Assembly: GCA_018828145.1 (NCBI GenBank)
Contig: JAHJWO010000041.1
Location: 62,001 to 126,000 of the forward strand
Reading direction: 5' to 3'
Length of the DNA stretch: 64,000 nucleotides
Source of the DNA: Alphaproteobacteria bacterium
Lineage (GTDB): Bacteria > Pseudomonadota > Alphaproteobacteria > Rhizobiales > Devosiaceae
Below the pieces are notes generated by a model that made no database searches, was not told the DNA's origin, and saw only the letters and a list, made by a program, of their open reading frames with translations. Below are positions 1-8,775 of the stretch, one piece after another. Numbering within the stretch: the stretch's first letter is position 1; the number at the start of each line of letters is the position of its first letter. A program made the position numbers and the translations under genes.

Positions 1-439
1 CACGCAGGATGACCTGCGCGGCGTGCCCAGCCTGATCTTTTTCGGCTACACCTTCTGCCCCGATGTCTGCCCGACGACGCTGGCCGAGACGACGGCCCTG
101 CGATCGCAGCTGGGGCTGACCGACGAGCAATTGCGCATCATCTTCGTCTCGGTCGACCCCGAACGCGACACGCTCGACATGGTCAGGGAATATGTCGAGG
201 GCTTCGACCCCAGCGTCATCGGCCTTGTCGGGCACGATCTGGAGCAGACCGAAAACGCCAAGGCCGCCTTTGGCGTGTTCTCCGAAAAGGTCGGCGAGCC
301 GGGCGACCCCTATTATCTGGTCAACCACACCGCGCTGACCTTCCTCATCGACGACGATGGCAGCTTCGAGGGCACCATCGCCTATGAGGAAGCGCAGGAC
401 ACGGCCCTGGCAAAGGTCAAGCGCCTGGTCGAGGGATGA
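1..439 (+). CDS. SCO1/SenC family copper-binding protein, 5' end missing
   Basis: The reading frame is already open at the first base, so the N-terminus lies outside the window; a GTG at 23 is internal, not the start. SCO proteins are membrane-anchored thioredoxin-fold proteins that deliver copper to the CuA site of cytochrome c oxidase. The visible part carries the CxxxC metal-binding motif (TFCPDVCPTTL), the family's VSVDPERDT strand and the distal histidine in YLVNHTALTF. The gene overlaps tlyA by four bases (ATGA), so the two are probably translationally coupled. Family call is firm; which oxidase it serves cannot be told from here. Confidence 0.9.
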   Translation, partial: TQDDLRGVPSLIFFGYTFCPDVCPTTLAETTALRSQLGLTDEQLRIIFVSVDPERDTLDMVREYVEGFDPSVIGLVGHDLEQTENAKAAFGVFSEKVGEPGDPYYLVNHTALTFLIDDDGSFEGTIAYEEAQDTALAKVKRLVEG

Positions 440-1173
440 GCGAGCGCATCCGCCTCGATCTCGCGCTCGAACAGCGTGGCCTCGTGCCGAGCCGGGCCCG
501 GGCACGCGACGCAATCCTGCGCGGCACCGTCACCATCAATGGCGTCACCGCCCACAAGCAGAACCAGATGGTCGGCCGCGACGACAAGCTTGAGCTCAGC
601 GACCCTGCAGCCAACTATGTCTCGCGCGCAGCGCTCAAGCTGGTCGCCGGCCTTGATGCCGGCGCCATAGACGTGGCAGGCAAGACCTGCATCGACGTCG
701 GCGCATCCACCGGGGGCTTCACCCAGGTGCTGATGGAGCGTGGCGCGCGTCGCATCTACGCCGTCGATGTCGGCCACGACCAGTTGCACCAGCGCCTCAA
801 GGGCAGCGACCGCGTGGTCAGCATGGAGGGCGTCAATGCCCGCGACCTCACGGCCGAGATGATCCCCGAGCCGATCGACCTGCTGGTTTCGGATGTCAGC
901 TTTGTATCGGTGACCAAGGTGCTCGAGGCGCCACTGGCGCTGTGTACGCCGAGTGCCGATGCGGTGATCCTGTTCAAGCCGCAGTTCGAAGTCGGCCGGC
1001 AGAATGTCGGCAAGGGCGGCATCGTCACCGACCAGGTCGCCATCGACACGGCCCTGGCAGAAGTCATCGCCTTCATGGCTCAACACGGCTTTGCGCATCG
1101 CAAGTCCGAGACCTCGCCCATCGCTGGTGGTGATGGGAACGTGGAAACCGTGCTGGTTTTTGCGAGAAGCTAG
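436..1173 (+). CDS. tlyA: TlyA family rRNA 2'-O-methyltransferase (S4 + FtsJ domains)
   Basis: 245 residues, the usual TlyA length. Residues ~3-60 form an S4 RNA-binding domain (RLDLALEQRGLVPSRARARD); the rest is an FtsJ/RrmJ-like Rossmann methyltransferase with the SAM loop DVGASTGGFT. The K-D-K-E catalytic set is recognisable as the Lys in RAALKL, Asp in LLVSDVSF, Lys in LFKPQFE and Glu in GNVETVLV. Characterised TlyA enzymes methylate cytidines in 16S and/or 23S rRNA; the target here is not determined. The ATG overlaps the stop of the SCO gene. In other genomes tlyA often sits near dxs; it does not here. Confidence 0.93.
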   Translation: MSERIRLDLALEQRGLVPSRARARDAILRGTVTINGVTAHKQNQMVGRDDKLELSDPAANYVSRAALKLVAGLDAGAIDVAGKTCIDVGASTGGFTQVLMERGARRIYAVDVGHDQLHQRLKGSDRVVSMEGVNARDLTAEMIPEPIDLLVSDVSFVSVTKVLEAPLALCTPSADAVILFKPQFEVGRQNVGKGGIVTDQVAIDTALAEVIAFMAQHGFAHRKSETSPIAGGDGNVETVLVFARS

Positions 1174-1185
1174 CAGACCGCTCAT

Positions 1186-1205
1186 CCGCCCTTCAGGCGG
1201 CTTTT
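1186..1205. terminator. Hairpin between convergent tlyA and aroC
   Basis: CCGCC-cttca-GGCGG followed by CTTTTCCC. It lies just after the tlyA stop and could end the rightward transcript. The next bases (TTCCCTAAAGGGGAGAAGGGAA) form another CT/GA-rich imperfect palindrome that resembles the inverted repeat before smc at 53957. Confidence 0.45.
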
Positions 1206-1231
1206 CCCTAAAGGGGAGAAGGGAAGAGCAG

Positions 1232-2347
1232 TCAGTTCCTCTCGAACCCCACAGCGCCGTCCCGGCCGGTCTGGCCGCGATGCCGCAGCATGTGGTCGGC
1301 CAGCACCAGCGCCATCATGGCTTCGCCCACCGGCACGGCGCGGATGCCGACGCAGGGGTCGTGCCGTCCCTTGGTGACGATGTCGGTATCCTCGTTGGCC
1401 GTGGTCACAGTCTGGCGCGGCGTCAGGATCGATGAGGTCGGCTTGACGGCGAAGCGGCAGACAATGGGGTCGCCGTTGGAAATGCCGCCGAGAATGCCGC
1501 CGGCCTGGTTGGACAGGAAATAGGGCTTGTCGGCCCCTGCCCGCATCTGGTCGGCATTATCGATGCCGGTCAGGCTCGCGGACTCAAAGCCGGCGCCGAT
1601 TTCGACAGCTTTGACCGCATTGATGCTCATCATCGCCGAGGCGAGGTCGGCGCTGAGCTTGCCATAGATCGGCGCGCCCCAGCCGGCCGGGACATTTTCG
1701 GCGACCACCTCGATGACAGCACCCACGGAATTGCCTTCCTTGCGGATGCCGTCGAGATAGCCGGCCCACAGTTCGGCCGCCTTGGCATCGGCGCAAAAGA
1801 AGGGGTTCTCCCCCACCTGGTCCCAGTCGAAATTGGCATAGTCGATCTTGTGCGGCCCGACCTGGACGAGGCTGGCGCGAATGGTGATGCCCGCCAGCAC
1901 CTGCCGCGCCACGGCGCCTGCCGCGACGCGCGCCGCGGTCTCGCGCGCCGAAGTGCGGCCGCCGCCGCGATAGTCGCGGATGCCATATTTCTGGTCATAG
2001 GTATAGTCGGCGTGGCCCGGACGGTATTTGTCGCGGATTTCCGCATAGTCCTTGGAGCGCTGGTCGGTATTCTCGATCATCAGCGAGATCGGCGTGCCGG
2101 TGGTGCGCGGCCCGTCGGTGCGCTCGTCCTCGAACACGCCCGAGAGGATCTTGACCTCGTCGGCCTCCCGCCGCTGGGTGGTATACTTCGATTGGCCGGG
2201 CTTGCGGCGATCAAGATCGCGCTGGATCATCTCTGGCGTCAGCACCAGGCCGGGCGGGCAGCCATCCACGACCACCCCGAGCGCCGGCCCATGGCTTTCG
2301 CCCCAGGTGGTGAAACGAAACAGATGTCCGAATGTATTGAACGACAT
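1232..2347 (-). CDS. aroC: Chorismate synthase
   Basis: 371 residues. Catalyses the last step of the shikimate pathway, EPSP to chorismate, using reduced FMN. Signatures seen: GESHGPALG at residues 16-24, the segment [19 protein letters not shown] (signature 2), and AFKP-type C-terminal residues in [10 protein letters not shown]. The ATG at 2347 gives the family's usual N-terminus ([20 protein letters not shown]). Single leftward gene, convergent with tlyA and followed upstream by the histidine phosphatase gene on the same strand. Confidence 0.98.
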   Translation of the reverse strand: MSFNTFGHLFRFTTWGESHGPALGVVVDGCPPGLVLTPEMIQRDLDRRKPGQSKYTTQRREADEVKILSGVFEDERTDGPRTTGTPISLMIENTDQRSKDYAEIRDKYRPGHADYTYDQKYGIRDYRGGGRTSARETAARVAAGAVARQVLAGITIRASLVQVGPHKIDYANFDWDQVGENPFFCADAKAAELWAGYLDGIRKEGNSVGAVIEVVAENVPAGWGAPIYGKLSADLASAMMSINAVKAVEIGAGFESASLTGIDNADQMRAGADKPYFLSNQAGGILGGISNGDPIVCRFAVKPTSSILTPRQTVTTANEDTDIVTKGRHDPCVGIRAVPVGEAMMALVLADHMLRHRGQTGRDGAVGFERN

Positions 2348-2405
2348 GGAGCGGCCCCGTGGTTGGCGGCTTTCTAGGAGCCACGGGCGGGAAGGTCAAT
2401 CGGAC

Positions 2406-3017
2406 CTAGCCGCGCAGCAGTTCCATCCGGCCGGGGGTGAAGTGCATGATCGCGTCCTGCGGCGGCGCCCAGTTGATGACGTCGATGATCGGCGCATGCT
2501 CGATCAGCACCCGCAGCGTCCGCGCTATGCCGCCATGGGCCACCACCACGGACGGGCCCTTGAGCACGCTGGAAAACTCGGCCAGCCGGGCCTCGACATC
2601 GCGGTAGTTCTCCCCATTTTCCGGGCGATAGTCCCAGTAGGCTTCGTCGCGGGCGCCCGGCGCGACGGCCATGTTGGCCGGCAACTGTTCGAACAGCTCG
2701 CCCTCGAGCACGCCGAAGGAGATTTCCATCAGCCTGACATCATATTTGACGTCGGGCAGATGAGTGTCGAACCCCGCCCGCACCCGATCCATGGTCTCGC
2801 GCGTGCGGCCCAGCGGGGATGCGTGCCACTCGAAGGCCATGGGATCCAGTCCGCGCGCCGCGAACAGGGCGGCCAGCGTCCGGCCGTTCTGGTTGGCCTG
2901 CCCGCGCCCCTTGTCGTTGAGCGGAATATCCTTGCGGCCCTGGTAGCGACGCTCGGCATTCCAGGGGGTTTCACCATGCCGGACAAAGTAGATTTCCGGC
3001 CAGACCAACGCTGTCAT
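2406..3017 (-). CDS. Histidine phosphatase family protein (phosphoglycerate mutase-like)
   Basis: 203 residues from the ATG at 3017; an upstream in-frame extension exists but the phosphatase fold begins right after this ATG. The RHG motif (FVRHGETPWN, catalytic His14), Arg in NDKGRGQANQNG, Glu in the GVLEGE segment and the second catalytic His in VVAHGGIARTLRVL are all present. Broad-specificity phosphatases and cofactor-dependent phosphoglycerate mutases share this pattern; the sequence does not settle the substrate. About 60 bp separate this gene from a small candidate ORF upstream on the same strand. Confidence 0.9.
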   Translation of the reverse strand: MTALVWPEIYFVRHGETPWNAERRYQGRKDIPLNDKGRGQANQNGRTLAALFAARGLDPMAFEWHASPLGRTRETMDRVRAGFDTHLPDVKYDVRLMEISFGVLEGELFEQLPANMAVAPGARDEAYWDYRPENGENYRDVEARLAEFSSVLKGPSVVVAHGGIARTLRVLIEHAPIIDVINWAPPQDAIMHFTPGRMELLRG

Positions 3018-3078
3018 CGATTCATTCCCGCGCCGCTGAGCCGGCGCGTCCTGCAAGGCTAGAGTGAGCAGCGAGCGC

Positions 3079-3189
3079 CTATTCGCTCGCCTCGGACGCA
3101 ACAGCATCGAGCAGTGTCATGCCGATGACGGCGCAGCCGGTAGCAACGTACTGGATTTTATCGGCCGCGCCACCTGCCAGATCGCTCAT
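3079..3189 (-). CDS. Candidate small protein, 36 aa
   Basis: The 327-bp gap 3018-3344 between a leftward phosphatase gene and a rightward oxidase gene contains this short ATG-to-TAG frame on the minus strand. The product has an acidic C-terminus (SEASE) and a moderately hydrophobic stretch (YVATGCAVIGMTLLDAV). A 19-codon frame (MATRLRTGKR...) ends two codons upstream of its ATG. No good Shine-Dalgarno sequence precedes the start. I list it because the composition looks protein-like and because of its position. It may be chance; I recognise no family. Confidence 0.28.
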   Translation of the reverse strand: MSDLAGGAADKIQYVATGCAVIGMTLLDAVASEASE

Positions 3190-3344
3190 CAGCTATGTTT
3201 CAGCGCTCGCCGCCAGCAGCGCGCGCTTGCCTGTCCGCAATCGAGTGGCCATTGTTGCCGTCCCGTGCTGGAGTCGCCGCGCCGGTTGTGGCACATGGCC
3301 GAAGGCAGGGGCACGTTCACCGCCCGCCAAGCTCCGGTTGTTCC

Positions 3345-4760
3345 ATGACACTTTCCGCCGCCGATATCGTCGCCCAGCTCAGTGCAATGCTCGGCGCAAA
3401 TGCTGTCATCGGCGAGCCAGGGCGGATGGGGAACTACATCAGCGAACCGCGCAAGCGCTTCCATACGGGCGCTGCCGCCATCGCCCTGCCCGGTTCGATC
3501 GAGCAGGTCCAGGCCATATTGCGCTGGGCGCATGAGCACGGCGTCGGCATCATCCCGCAGGGTGGCAATACCGGGCTGGTGGGCGCGCAGGTGCCGCTGC
3601 GGGGCGACGAGGTCATCGTCAGCCTCACCAGGCTCGACCGCATTCGTTCGGTCGATGTCGCTGCCGGCACCATGACGGCAGAAGCCGGCGTGATCCTGGA
3701 AAATGCCCACAAGGCCGCCGAGGCTGAGGGCACGATCTTTCCGCTCTGGCTCGGCTCGCAGGGCTCGGCCCGCATCGGGGGGCTGCTCTCGTCCAATGCC
3801 GGCGGGGTCAATGTGCTTGCCTTTGGCAATGCGCGGGAGCTGACCATGGGCGTCGAGGCGGTGCTGGCTGATGGCCGGCTCTACCGTGGCCTCAATTCGC
3901 TGAAGAAGGACAATACCGGCTACGATCTCAAGGACCTGCTGGTGGGTGCCGAGGGGACGCTGGGCATCATCACCGCGGCGACCCTGAAGATCTTTCCCAA
4001 GCCGGAAGACTACGAAACCACCATCGTCAACATTGCTGGCCCCGAGGTGGCGCTGACGCTGTTCCAGCTGCTGCGCCAACGCACGGGCAGCCGGCTCAAC
4101 GCCTTCGAGATCATCCCCTGGCTGGGCCTCGACATGCAGCTCCGGCACGGCATGCTGGACCGCGACCCGACGGCGGGGCCCTCCCCGTGGTATGCGCTGA
4201 TCGAAGTCAGCCGCATGCAGGGCGGCGCGCCAGGCGCGCTTCAATCGGCCATCGAGGCCGCCTTTGCCGATGGTCTCATCGACAATGCGGTCTTTGCCGA
4301 ATCGCTCGCCGACCGCACCCGCATGTGGGCGTTCCGCGAGCAGATGAGCGAGGTGCAGAGCAAGGAAGGCGCCTCGATCAAGCACGATGTCTCGGTGCCC
4401 ATTGCCGCGATACCCGCGCTCATCGCCGAGGGCAGCGCCGCCGCGGAACGCCTCTTTCCCGGCATTCGACCGGTCCCCTTCGGCCATATGGGCGATGGCA
4501 ATATCCACTTCAATTTCAGCCAGCCCGTCGGCGCCGATGCAAAGGCCTTCATGGCCGCCGCAGATGAGAGAATGCATGAGGCCATCTACGACATCGTGCT
4601 GCGGCTTGGCGGTTCGGTTTCGGCCGAGCACGGCATCGGACAGCTGAAGCGCGAGCTCCTGAAGCAGGTCAAGGATCCGGTGGCGCTGGACATGATGCGC
4701 GCCATCAAGACGGCGCTGGACCCCAAGGGGATTCTCAATCCGGGAAAGATGCTGGGATAG
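3345..4760 (+). CDS. FAD-binding oxidase, GlcD / D-2-hydroxyacid dehydrogenase type
   Basis: 471 residues from the ATG at 3345; the frame is open further upstream but without similarity to the family. N-terminal PCMH-type FAD domain with the pyrophosphate loop QGGNTGLVGAQVP and the SNAGGVNVLAFGNARE segment; C-terminal FAD-oxidase domain with FGHMGDGNIHFNF, SAEHGIGQLKRELL and the terminal DPKGILNPGKML. Relatives are D-2-hydroxyglutarate dehydrogenase, D-lactate dehydrogenase and GlcD of glycolate oxidase. No glcE/glcF subunits lie alongside, which favours a stand-alone D-2-hydroxyacid dehydrogenase. Substrate undetermined. Confidence 0.93.
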   Translation: MTLSAADIVAQLSAMLGANAVIGEPGRMGNYISEPRKRFHTGAAAIALPGSIEQVQAILRWAHEHGVGIIPQGGNTGLVGAQVPLRGDEVIVSLTRLDRIRSVDVAAGTMTAEAGVILENAHKAAEAEGTIFPLWLGSQGSARIGGLLSSNAGGVNVLAFGNARELTMGVEAVLADGRLYRGLNSLKKDNTGYDLKDLLVGAEGTLGIITAATLKIFPKPEDYETTIVNIAGPEVALTLFQLLRQRTGSRLNAFEIIPWLGLDMQLRHGMLDRDPTAGPSPWYALIEVSRMQGGAPGALQSAIEAAFADGLIDNAVFAESLADRTRMWAFREQMSEVQSKEGASIKHDVSVPIAAIPALIAEGSAAAERLFPGIRPVPFGHMGDGNIHFNFSQPVGADAKAFMAAADERMHEAIYDIVLRLGGSVSAEHGIGQLKRELLKQVKDPVALDMMRAIKTALDPKGILNPGKMLG

Positions 4761-4829
4761 GCAAGCGCAGGTCGGTCACCATTTTGTGCCGTCTTGCACT
4801 CGCCATGCCTGGACGCCATCTATCGCCGC

Positions 4830-5390
4830 ATGCTGCTCAACATTGCTTTTCTTGACGACGCCACCCGTCCACCCATCCAGAAACTCGAAGGCCTGACCGA
4901 CGCCCAGCGGGCGCCGGGCCAGCATCTGCGCATGATCCACGATCATCTGCGCGACAACATGGTCACGCTCGGCAAGCTGATCGAACGGGCCAATGCCGGC
5001 ACCGCCACGCAGGCCGAGATTGCGGCCGAGACCGACAGTCTGGCCATGGTCGCCAACTATCGCCGCTTCGGCAATCTTTGCGGCCAGTATTGCCAGTTCG
5101 TGCACGGCCACCATTCCATCGAGGACTACGCCATCTTCCCCGGGCTGGCAGCGCAGGGTCCGGCCTTCAAGGCCATTGCCGACCGGCTGCAGGCCGAGCA
5201 TGTCGTCGTGCACGAATTGCTGATGCGCCTTGTCGACGCGCTCAATGCCCTGGCGGAGGAGACAACGCCCGCGCGTTTCGAGGACACCAAGACGGTCTAC
5301 CATGCCCTTGAGCGCGTCCTGCTCAGCCATCTCGGCTACGAGGAAGACGCCATGGGCGACGCCTTGGGCTATTTCGGGATCGGGGTCTAG
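4830..5390 (+). CDS. Hemerythrin-like (HHE) domain protein
   Basis: 186 residues from ATG 4830; a TTG at 4794 would add 12 residues of no evident value. An all-helical HHE domain is shown by spaced metal-ligand candidates: HLRMIHDHL, QFVHGHHSIEDYAIFPGL, EHVVVHELL and HLGYEEDAM. Such proteins bind a di-iron centre and are linked to oxygen or nitric-oxide handling and iron repair, but no specific role can be assigned. Convergent with the SRAP gene; their stop codons overlap by four bases. Confidence 0.85.
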   Translation: MLLNIAFLDDATRPPIQKLEGLTDAQRAPGQHLRMIHDHLRDNMVTLGKLIERANAGTATQAEIAAETDSLAMVANYRRFGNLCGQYCQFVHGHHSIEDYAIFPGLAAQGPAFKAIADRLQAEHVVVHELLMRLVDALNALAEETTPARFEDTKTVYHALERVLLSHLGYEEDAMGDALGYFGIGV

Positions 5391-6115
5391 AACAGGTCCA
5401 GCTGTCCGCCGCCCGCGACCTTCCTGGGCCGCGGCTCGGGCTTGTGCACCTCTACCCTCTCGATCAACCCGGCATCATCGTCGCGCGCTGAATTGACCCG
5501 TGTCGAGACCGGGTGGAATTTCAAGGCGCCATCTTCCAGCGGCAGAGCCAGTTGCGCGGCATGGTGCGCCCGGACATCCCGCACATTGAGCCAGTTCTCG
5601 ATTGCCTCCCCATCCAGGATGGCAGGCATACGATCGTGAATTTCACTTAGTTGCGGATTGGCCGGTACGGTGATGGTGGCGACGCTGTCGATCTCCTCGC
5701 CATTGGGGCCCATCCAGCTGGCATAGAGCCCGGCCAGCGCCATCGGGCGATCATTGGCCATGGTGATGTAGTAGGGCTGCTTGGTCTTGTCGGGATTGGT
5801 GTGCCACTCATAGTAGCCACTGGCCGGGATGATGCAGCGGCCATGCTTGAGCGCGTCGCGAAAGGCCGGCTTTTCCGCCATGGTCTCCACGCGCGCATTG
5901 ACCAGCAGGGGGAATTCGCGCGGGTCCTTGACCCAGCCCGGCACCAGCCCCCAGCGGGCGAAATGCGCCTCGCGCCGCCCCTCCTGCTCCCAGATGGCGA
6001 CGATGGGCTGGGTTGGCGCGATATTGTAGCGCGGCACAACCTCAACACCCTTGAGCAGCCTGAACAGCTCCACCATCATTTCTGGCGGCAGCGTCGAGGC
6101 GTAGCGTCCGCACAT
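5387..6115 (-). CDS. SOS response-associated peptidase family protein (SRAP/YedK)
   Basis: 242 residues starting MCGRYA, which leaves Cys2 as the N-terminal catalytic nucleophile after Met removal. The other conserved positions are visible: Asn in LLVNARVET, Glu in SGYYEW and His in SEIHDRMPAIL. SRAP proteins (human HMCES, E. coli YedK) bind abasic sites in single-stranded DNA and form a stable thiazolidine crosslink that shields them. The start is fixed by the need for Cys2. The 68 bp to the divergent Nudix gene hold the promoters; I see no GTTC-N7-GTTC box there. Confidence 0.95.
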   Translation of the reverse strand: MCGRYASTLPPEMMVELFRLLKGVEVVPRYNIAPTQPIVAIWEQEGRREAHFARWGLVPGWVKDPREFPLLVNARVETMAEKPAFRDALKHGRCIIPASGYYEWHTNPDKTKQPYYITMANDRPMALAGLYASWMGPNGEEIDSVATITVPANPQLSEIHDRMPAILDGEAIENWLNVRDVRAHHAAQLALPLEDGALKFHPVSTRVNSARDDDAGLIERVEVHKPEPRPRKVAGGGQLDLF

Positions 6116-6183
6116 GTTTCATGTCTCCGGAATCAGCTCGGTAGAGGTAGTCTCTGGCCTGACGAATCGCAAATGGACACAGC

Positions 6184-6585
6184 GTGACCGACGACCTTCC
6201 CAACGCCGCCAGCGTCGCCATCGTGCGCGAAGGCAAGGTGCTGCTGATCAAGCGCGCCTATGCACCCTACCAGCATTTGTGGACCCTGCCCGGCGGCCGA
6301 ATGGAAGCGGGTGAAACGATCGAGCAATGCGCCATCCGCGAGATTGCCGAGGAGGTTGGCCTCGTCATCCGCAATCCCCGCCCGGTCATGGTGCAGGCGC
6401 TGGGTCGCGACGGCACGTTCCGACTCGCGGTCTTTGCCACGCGTGATTTCACCGGACAGGTCAGGGCCTCCGACGAGGTGGCCGATCACAAGTGGCTGGA
6501 TCCGGCGGCGCTGATTGCGCTGCGCACCACCAGCCGGCTCGATGACGTGCTCGCGAGGGCCTTCGCAGTTCTGCTGCAAAGCTGA
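6184..6585 (+). CDS. Nudix hydrolase
   Basis: 133 residues with a GTG start; the nearby ATG at 6173 is out of frame. The Nudix box is complete at residues 38-60: G38-x5-E44-x7-R52-E53-x2-E56-E57-x-G59. Cleaves nucleoside diphosphates linked to another moiety. The short single-domain form with LIKRAYAPYQHLWTLPGG resembles ADP-ribose pyrophosphatase/MutT-like proteins; substrate unknown. The next gene starts 15 bp downstream and is probably cotranscribed. Confidence 0.93.
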   Translation: MTDDLPNAASVAIVREGKVLLIKRAYAPYQHLWTLPGGRMEAGETIEQCAIREIAEEVGLVIRNPRPVMVQALGRDGTFRLAVFATRDFTGQVRASDEVADHKWLDPAALIALRTTSRLDDVLARAFAVLLQS

Positions 6586-6600
6586 TAGACAGGGCCGACC

Positions 6601-6984
6601 GTGCGGACCGCTATCTTGAAACAGCTTCGACTGACCATCATTGCCCTGTTGCTTGCCCTCGGCACCGTGCCGAGCCTTGCCATCGACCCGCCCTACCAGC
6701 GGCAGATGGAGCGGCTGGCCGAGATCATGGGCAGCCTCTATTTCCTGCAGCCGCTCTGCGATGCCGGCCCCGAGGACTGGCGGGCGCAGATGGCCGAGCT
6801 GATCACGCTCGACGAACCCGACGAAGACCGCCGCCAGCGGCTGGCCGGGGCTTTCAACGTCGGCTACACGGCCTATTCGCGCTTTCACCGGGCTTGCACG
6901 CCCGCGGCACGCGAGGCGCTGAAGCGTCTGCTGGTCGAGGCTGAACGCACGGCGCGCGAGATTCACACGCGCTATGCCGAATAG
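6601..6984 (+). CDS. TIGR02301 (DUF2385) family exported protein
   Basis: 127 residues, GTG start. Residues ~8-27 form a signal peptide (LRLTIIALLLALGTVPSLA). The mature part contains LYFLQPLC, a W-rich segment (EDWRAQMAELI) and AFNVGYTAYSRFHRAC, which I recognise as the TIGR02301 pattern found across Rhizobiales. The two cysteines (PLCDAG and HRACTP) could form a disulfide in the periplasm. No function is established for the family. It follows the Nudix gene by 15 bp. Confidence 0.8.
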   Translation: MRTAILKQLRLTIIALLLALGTVPSLAIDPPYQRQMERLAEIMGSLYFLQPLCDAGPEDWRAQMAELITLDEPDEDRRQRLAGAFNVGYTAYSRFHRACTPAAREALKRLLVEAERTAREIHTRYAE

Positions 6985-7088
6985 GCGAGCAACGCCACGC
7001 GGGCCTTTCATACACTTGCGCAGATCCTGTTAACCTTCGGGTTACTTCTCGCGGGTCTGCCACATTTACTCGTGCTAACCCCAAGGTC

Positions 7089-7367
7089 ATGACGACGAGC
7101 AAAACCATGTTTGCGCCTGCCTCCGGAAAGGCCGTTTTCGACCGCGATCAGGGCGAGCGACAGCTTGCGCTGGAATATCTGGCCGAGGCGTGGAATGGCG
7201 CGGAGGACGACGGCGTGCAGAGCGCTGCGCTGGCGCATGCCTCGCTGTTTGCCGCACTTGCCACCTTCGTCAAGATGCATGGCGACGAGGCCACCGCCGA
7301 CCTCATTGCCCTCCTGCCCGACCGCATCCGTTCGGGCGAGTACAATCTCGATCGCATCCTGCAATAG
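7089..7367 (+). CDS. Conserved-looking hypothetical protein, 92 aa
   Basis: ATG start at 7089. Soluble, helical-looking, acidic protein with no signal peptide or membrane segment: a helix around GERQLALEYLAEAWNGAEDDG, an Ala-rich helix and a C-terminal LIALLPDRIRSGEYNLDRILQ. I do not recognise a family. The 104 bp upstream are comparatively AT-rich and contain TTAACCTTCGGGTTAC and GCTAACCCC, loosely like CtrA half-sites. It converges with the dihydroorotase gene, 10 bp apart. Confidence 0.7.
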   Translation: MTTSKTMFAPASGKAVFDRDQGERQLALEYLAEAWNGAEDDGVQSAALAHASLFAALATFVKMHGDEATADLIALLPDRIRSGEYNLDRILQ

Positions 7368-7377
7368 GCTTGCGCGC

Positions 7378-8706
7378 CTAGGCGACCGGCAGCGCCTCAA
7401 GGAAGCGCATCGGCTGGCCGACTGACGGCGTCACCAGTTCGCCCTGCCACATCACCGTGTTCCCCCGCACCACCGTGCCCACCGGCCAGCCGGTGACCGT
7501 CACCCCGTCATAGGGCGTCCAGCCGGCGCGGCTCTTCACCCAGTCATTGGTGATGGTCTCGCGGCGCTTGAGGTCGACTATGGTGAAGTCGGCGTCATAG
7601 CCCACCGCGATGCGGCCCTTGTTGGCGATGCCGAACAGGCGGTTGGGCCCGGCGCTGGTCATATCGACGAAGCGCGACAGGCTGAGCTTGCCCGCATTGA
7701 CATGGTCCAGCATGGTCGGCACCAGCGTCTGCACGCCGGTCATGCCGGAATGGCTTTCCGGATAGGGATGATCCTTTTCCGCGCTTGTATGCGGGGCGTG
7801 GTCCGAGCCCAGGATATCGGCCACGCCATTGGCGACGCCCTTCCAGATGCCTTCGCGGTGGGCCTTGTCGCGCACCGGCGGGTTCATCTGGGCATAGGTG
7901 CCGAGACGGGTATAGGCGGTTTCGTCCAGCGTCAGGTGGTGCGGCGTCACCTCGACGCTCGCCACATCCTTGTGGTCGGCGAGGTAGACAATCTCCTCGG
8001 CGGTGGAGATATGCAGCACATGGATGCGCTTGCCGGTCTTGCGGGCCAGGTTCACCAGCCGCGTCGTGCAGCTCATCGCAACCTCGGGCGAGCGCCATAC
8101 GGGGTGGCTCGACGGATCGCCAGGCACGCGGAGGTGCTTGCGCTCTTCGAGCATGTATTCGTCTTCGGAGTGAAAGGCGGCCCGGCGCGAAATGGCGCGC
8201 AGGATGGCTTCGACACCGGCATCGTCCTGCACCAGCAGCGAGCCGGTGGACGAGCCCATGAAGACCTTGACGCCGGCACAGCCCGGCAGCTTTTCCAGCT
8301 CAGCCAGTTCGCCGACATTTTCGTGCGTGCCGCCGATGTAGAAGGCGAAGTCGCAATGCATGCGGTTGGTGCCCGCCGCGATCTTGGCTTCGAAAGTCTC
8401 GCGGCTGGTGGTCAGCGGATTGGTATTGGGCATTTCGAAGACGCCGGTCACGCCGCCCATCACCGCAGAGAGGGAGCCCGATTCGAGGTCTTCCTTGTGC
8501 GTCAGGCCGGGTTCACGGAAATGCACCTGGGTATCGATGACGCCGGGCAGGATATGCAGCCCCTTGCAGTCGACGATTTCGGCCGCGCTGTCGCCGACAT
8601 TGCCGAGCGCCGCGATGCGGCCACTGCGCACCGCGATATCGCCGAGCCCCTCGCCATCCTGGTTGACCAGCGTGGCGTTCTTGAAAATGGTGTCATACTG
8701 CGCCAT
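7378..8706 (-). CDS. pyrC: Dihydroorotase, class I type
   Basis: 442 residues from ATG 8706; the TTG seven codons upstream is unlikely. Catalyses the reversible cyclisation of N-carbamoyl-aspartate to dihydroorotate in pyrimidine synthesis. Binuclear-centre residues seen: carbamylated Lys candidate K148 (GVKVFMGSSTG), H232 (LHISTAEE), H256/H257 (TPHHL) and D302 (GSDHAPHTSAEKD). The first ligand motif reads D58-T-Q60-V-H62, so Gln stands where most class I enzymes have His. I recall this Gln form as common in alphaproteobacterial enzymes, so it need not mean loss of activity. No pyrB lies next to it. Confidence 0.9.
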   Translation of the reverse strand: MAQYDTIFKNATLVNQDGEGLGDIAVRSGRIAALGNVGDSAAEIVDCKGLHILPGVIDTQVHFREPGLTHKEDLESGSLSAVMGGVTGVFEMPNTNPLTTSRETFEAKIAAGTNRMHCDFAFYIGGTHENVGELAELEKLPGCAGVKVFMGSSTGSLLVQDDAGVEAILRAISRRAAFHSEDEYMLEERKHLRVPGDPSSHPVWRSPEVAMSCTTRLVNLARKTGKRIHVLHISTAEEIVYLADHKDVASVEVTPHHLTLDETAYTRLGTYAQMNPPVRDKAHREGIWKGVANGVADILGSDHAPHTSAEKDHPYPESHSGMTGVQTLVPTMLDHVNAGKLSLSRFVDMTSAGPNRLFGIANKGRIAVGYDADFTIVDLKRRETITNDWVKSRAGWTPYDGVTVTGWPVGTVVRGNTVMWQGELVTPSVGQPMRFLEALPVA

Positions 8707-8775
8707 GTCTTGGTCCCGCCTGTGCAAAGCCTTGGGGCCGGTTTAGCGGACGCTCCGTCCGGGAAGCAATAGATC

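Noticed and set aside
7000..7090. TTAACCTTCGGGTTAC as a CtrA site before the 7089 gene
   Set aside because: Spacing and bases of the second half-site do not fit TTAA-n7-TTAAC; kept only as a remark in the gene entry.
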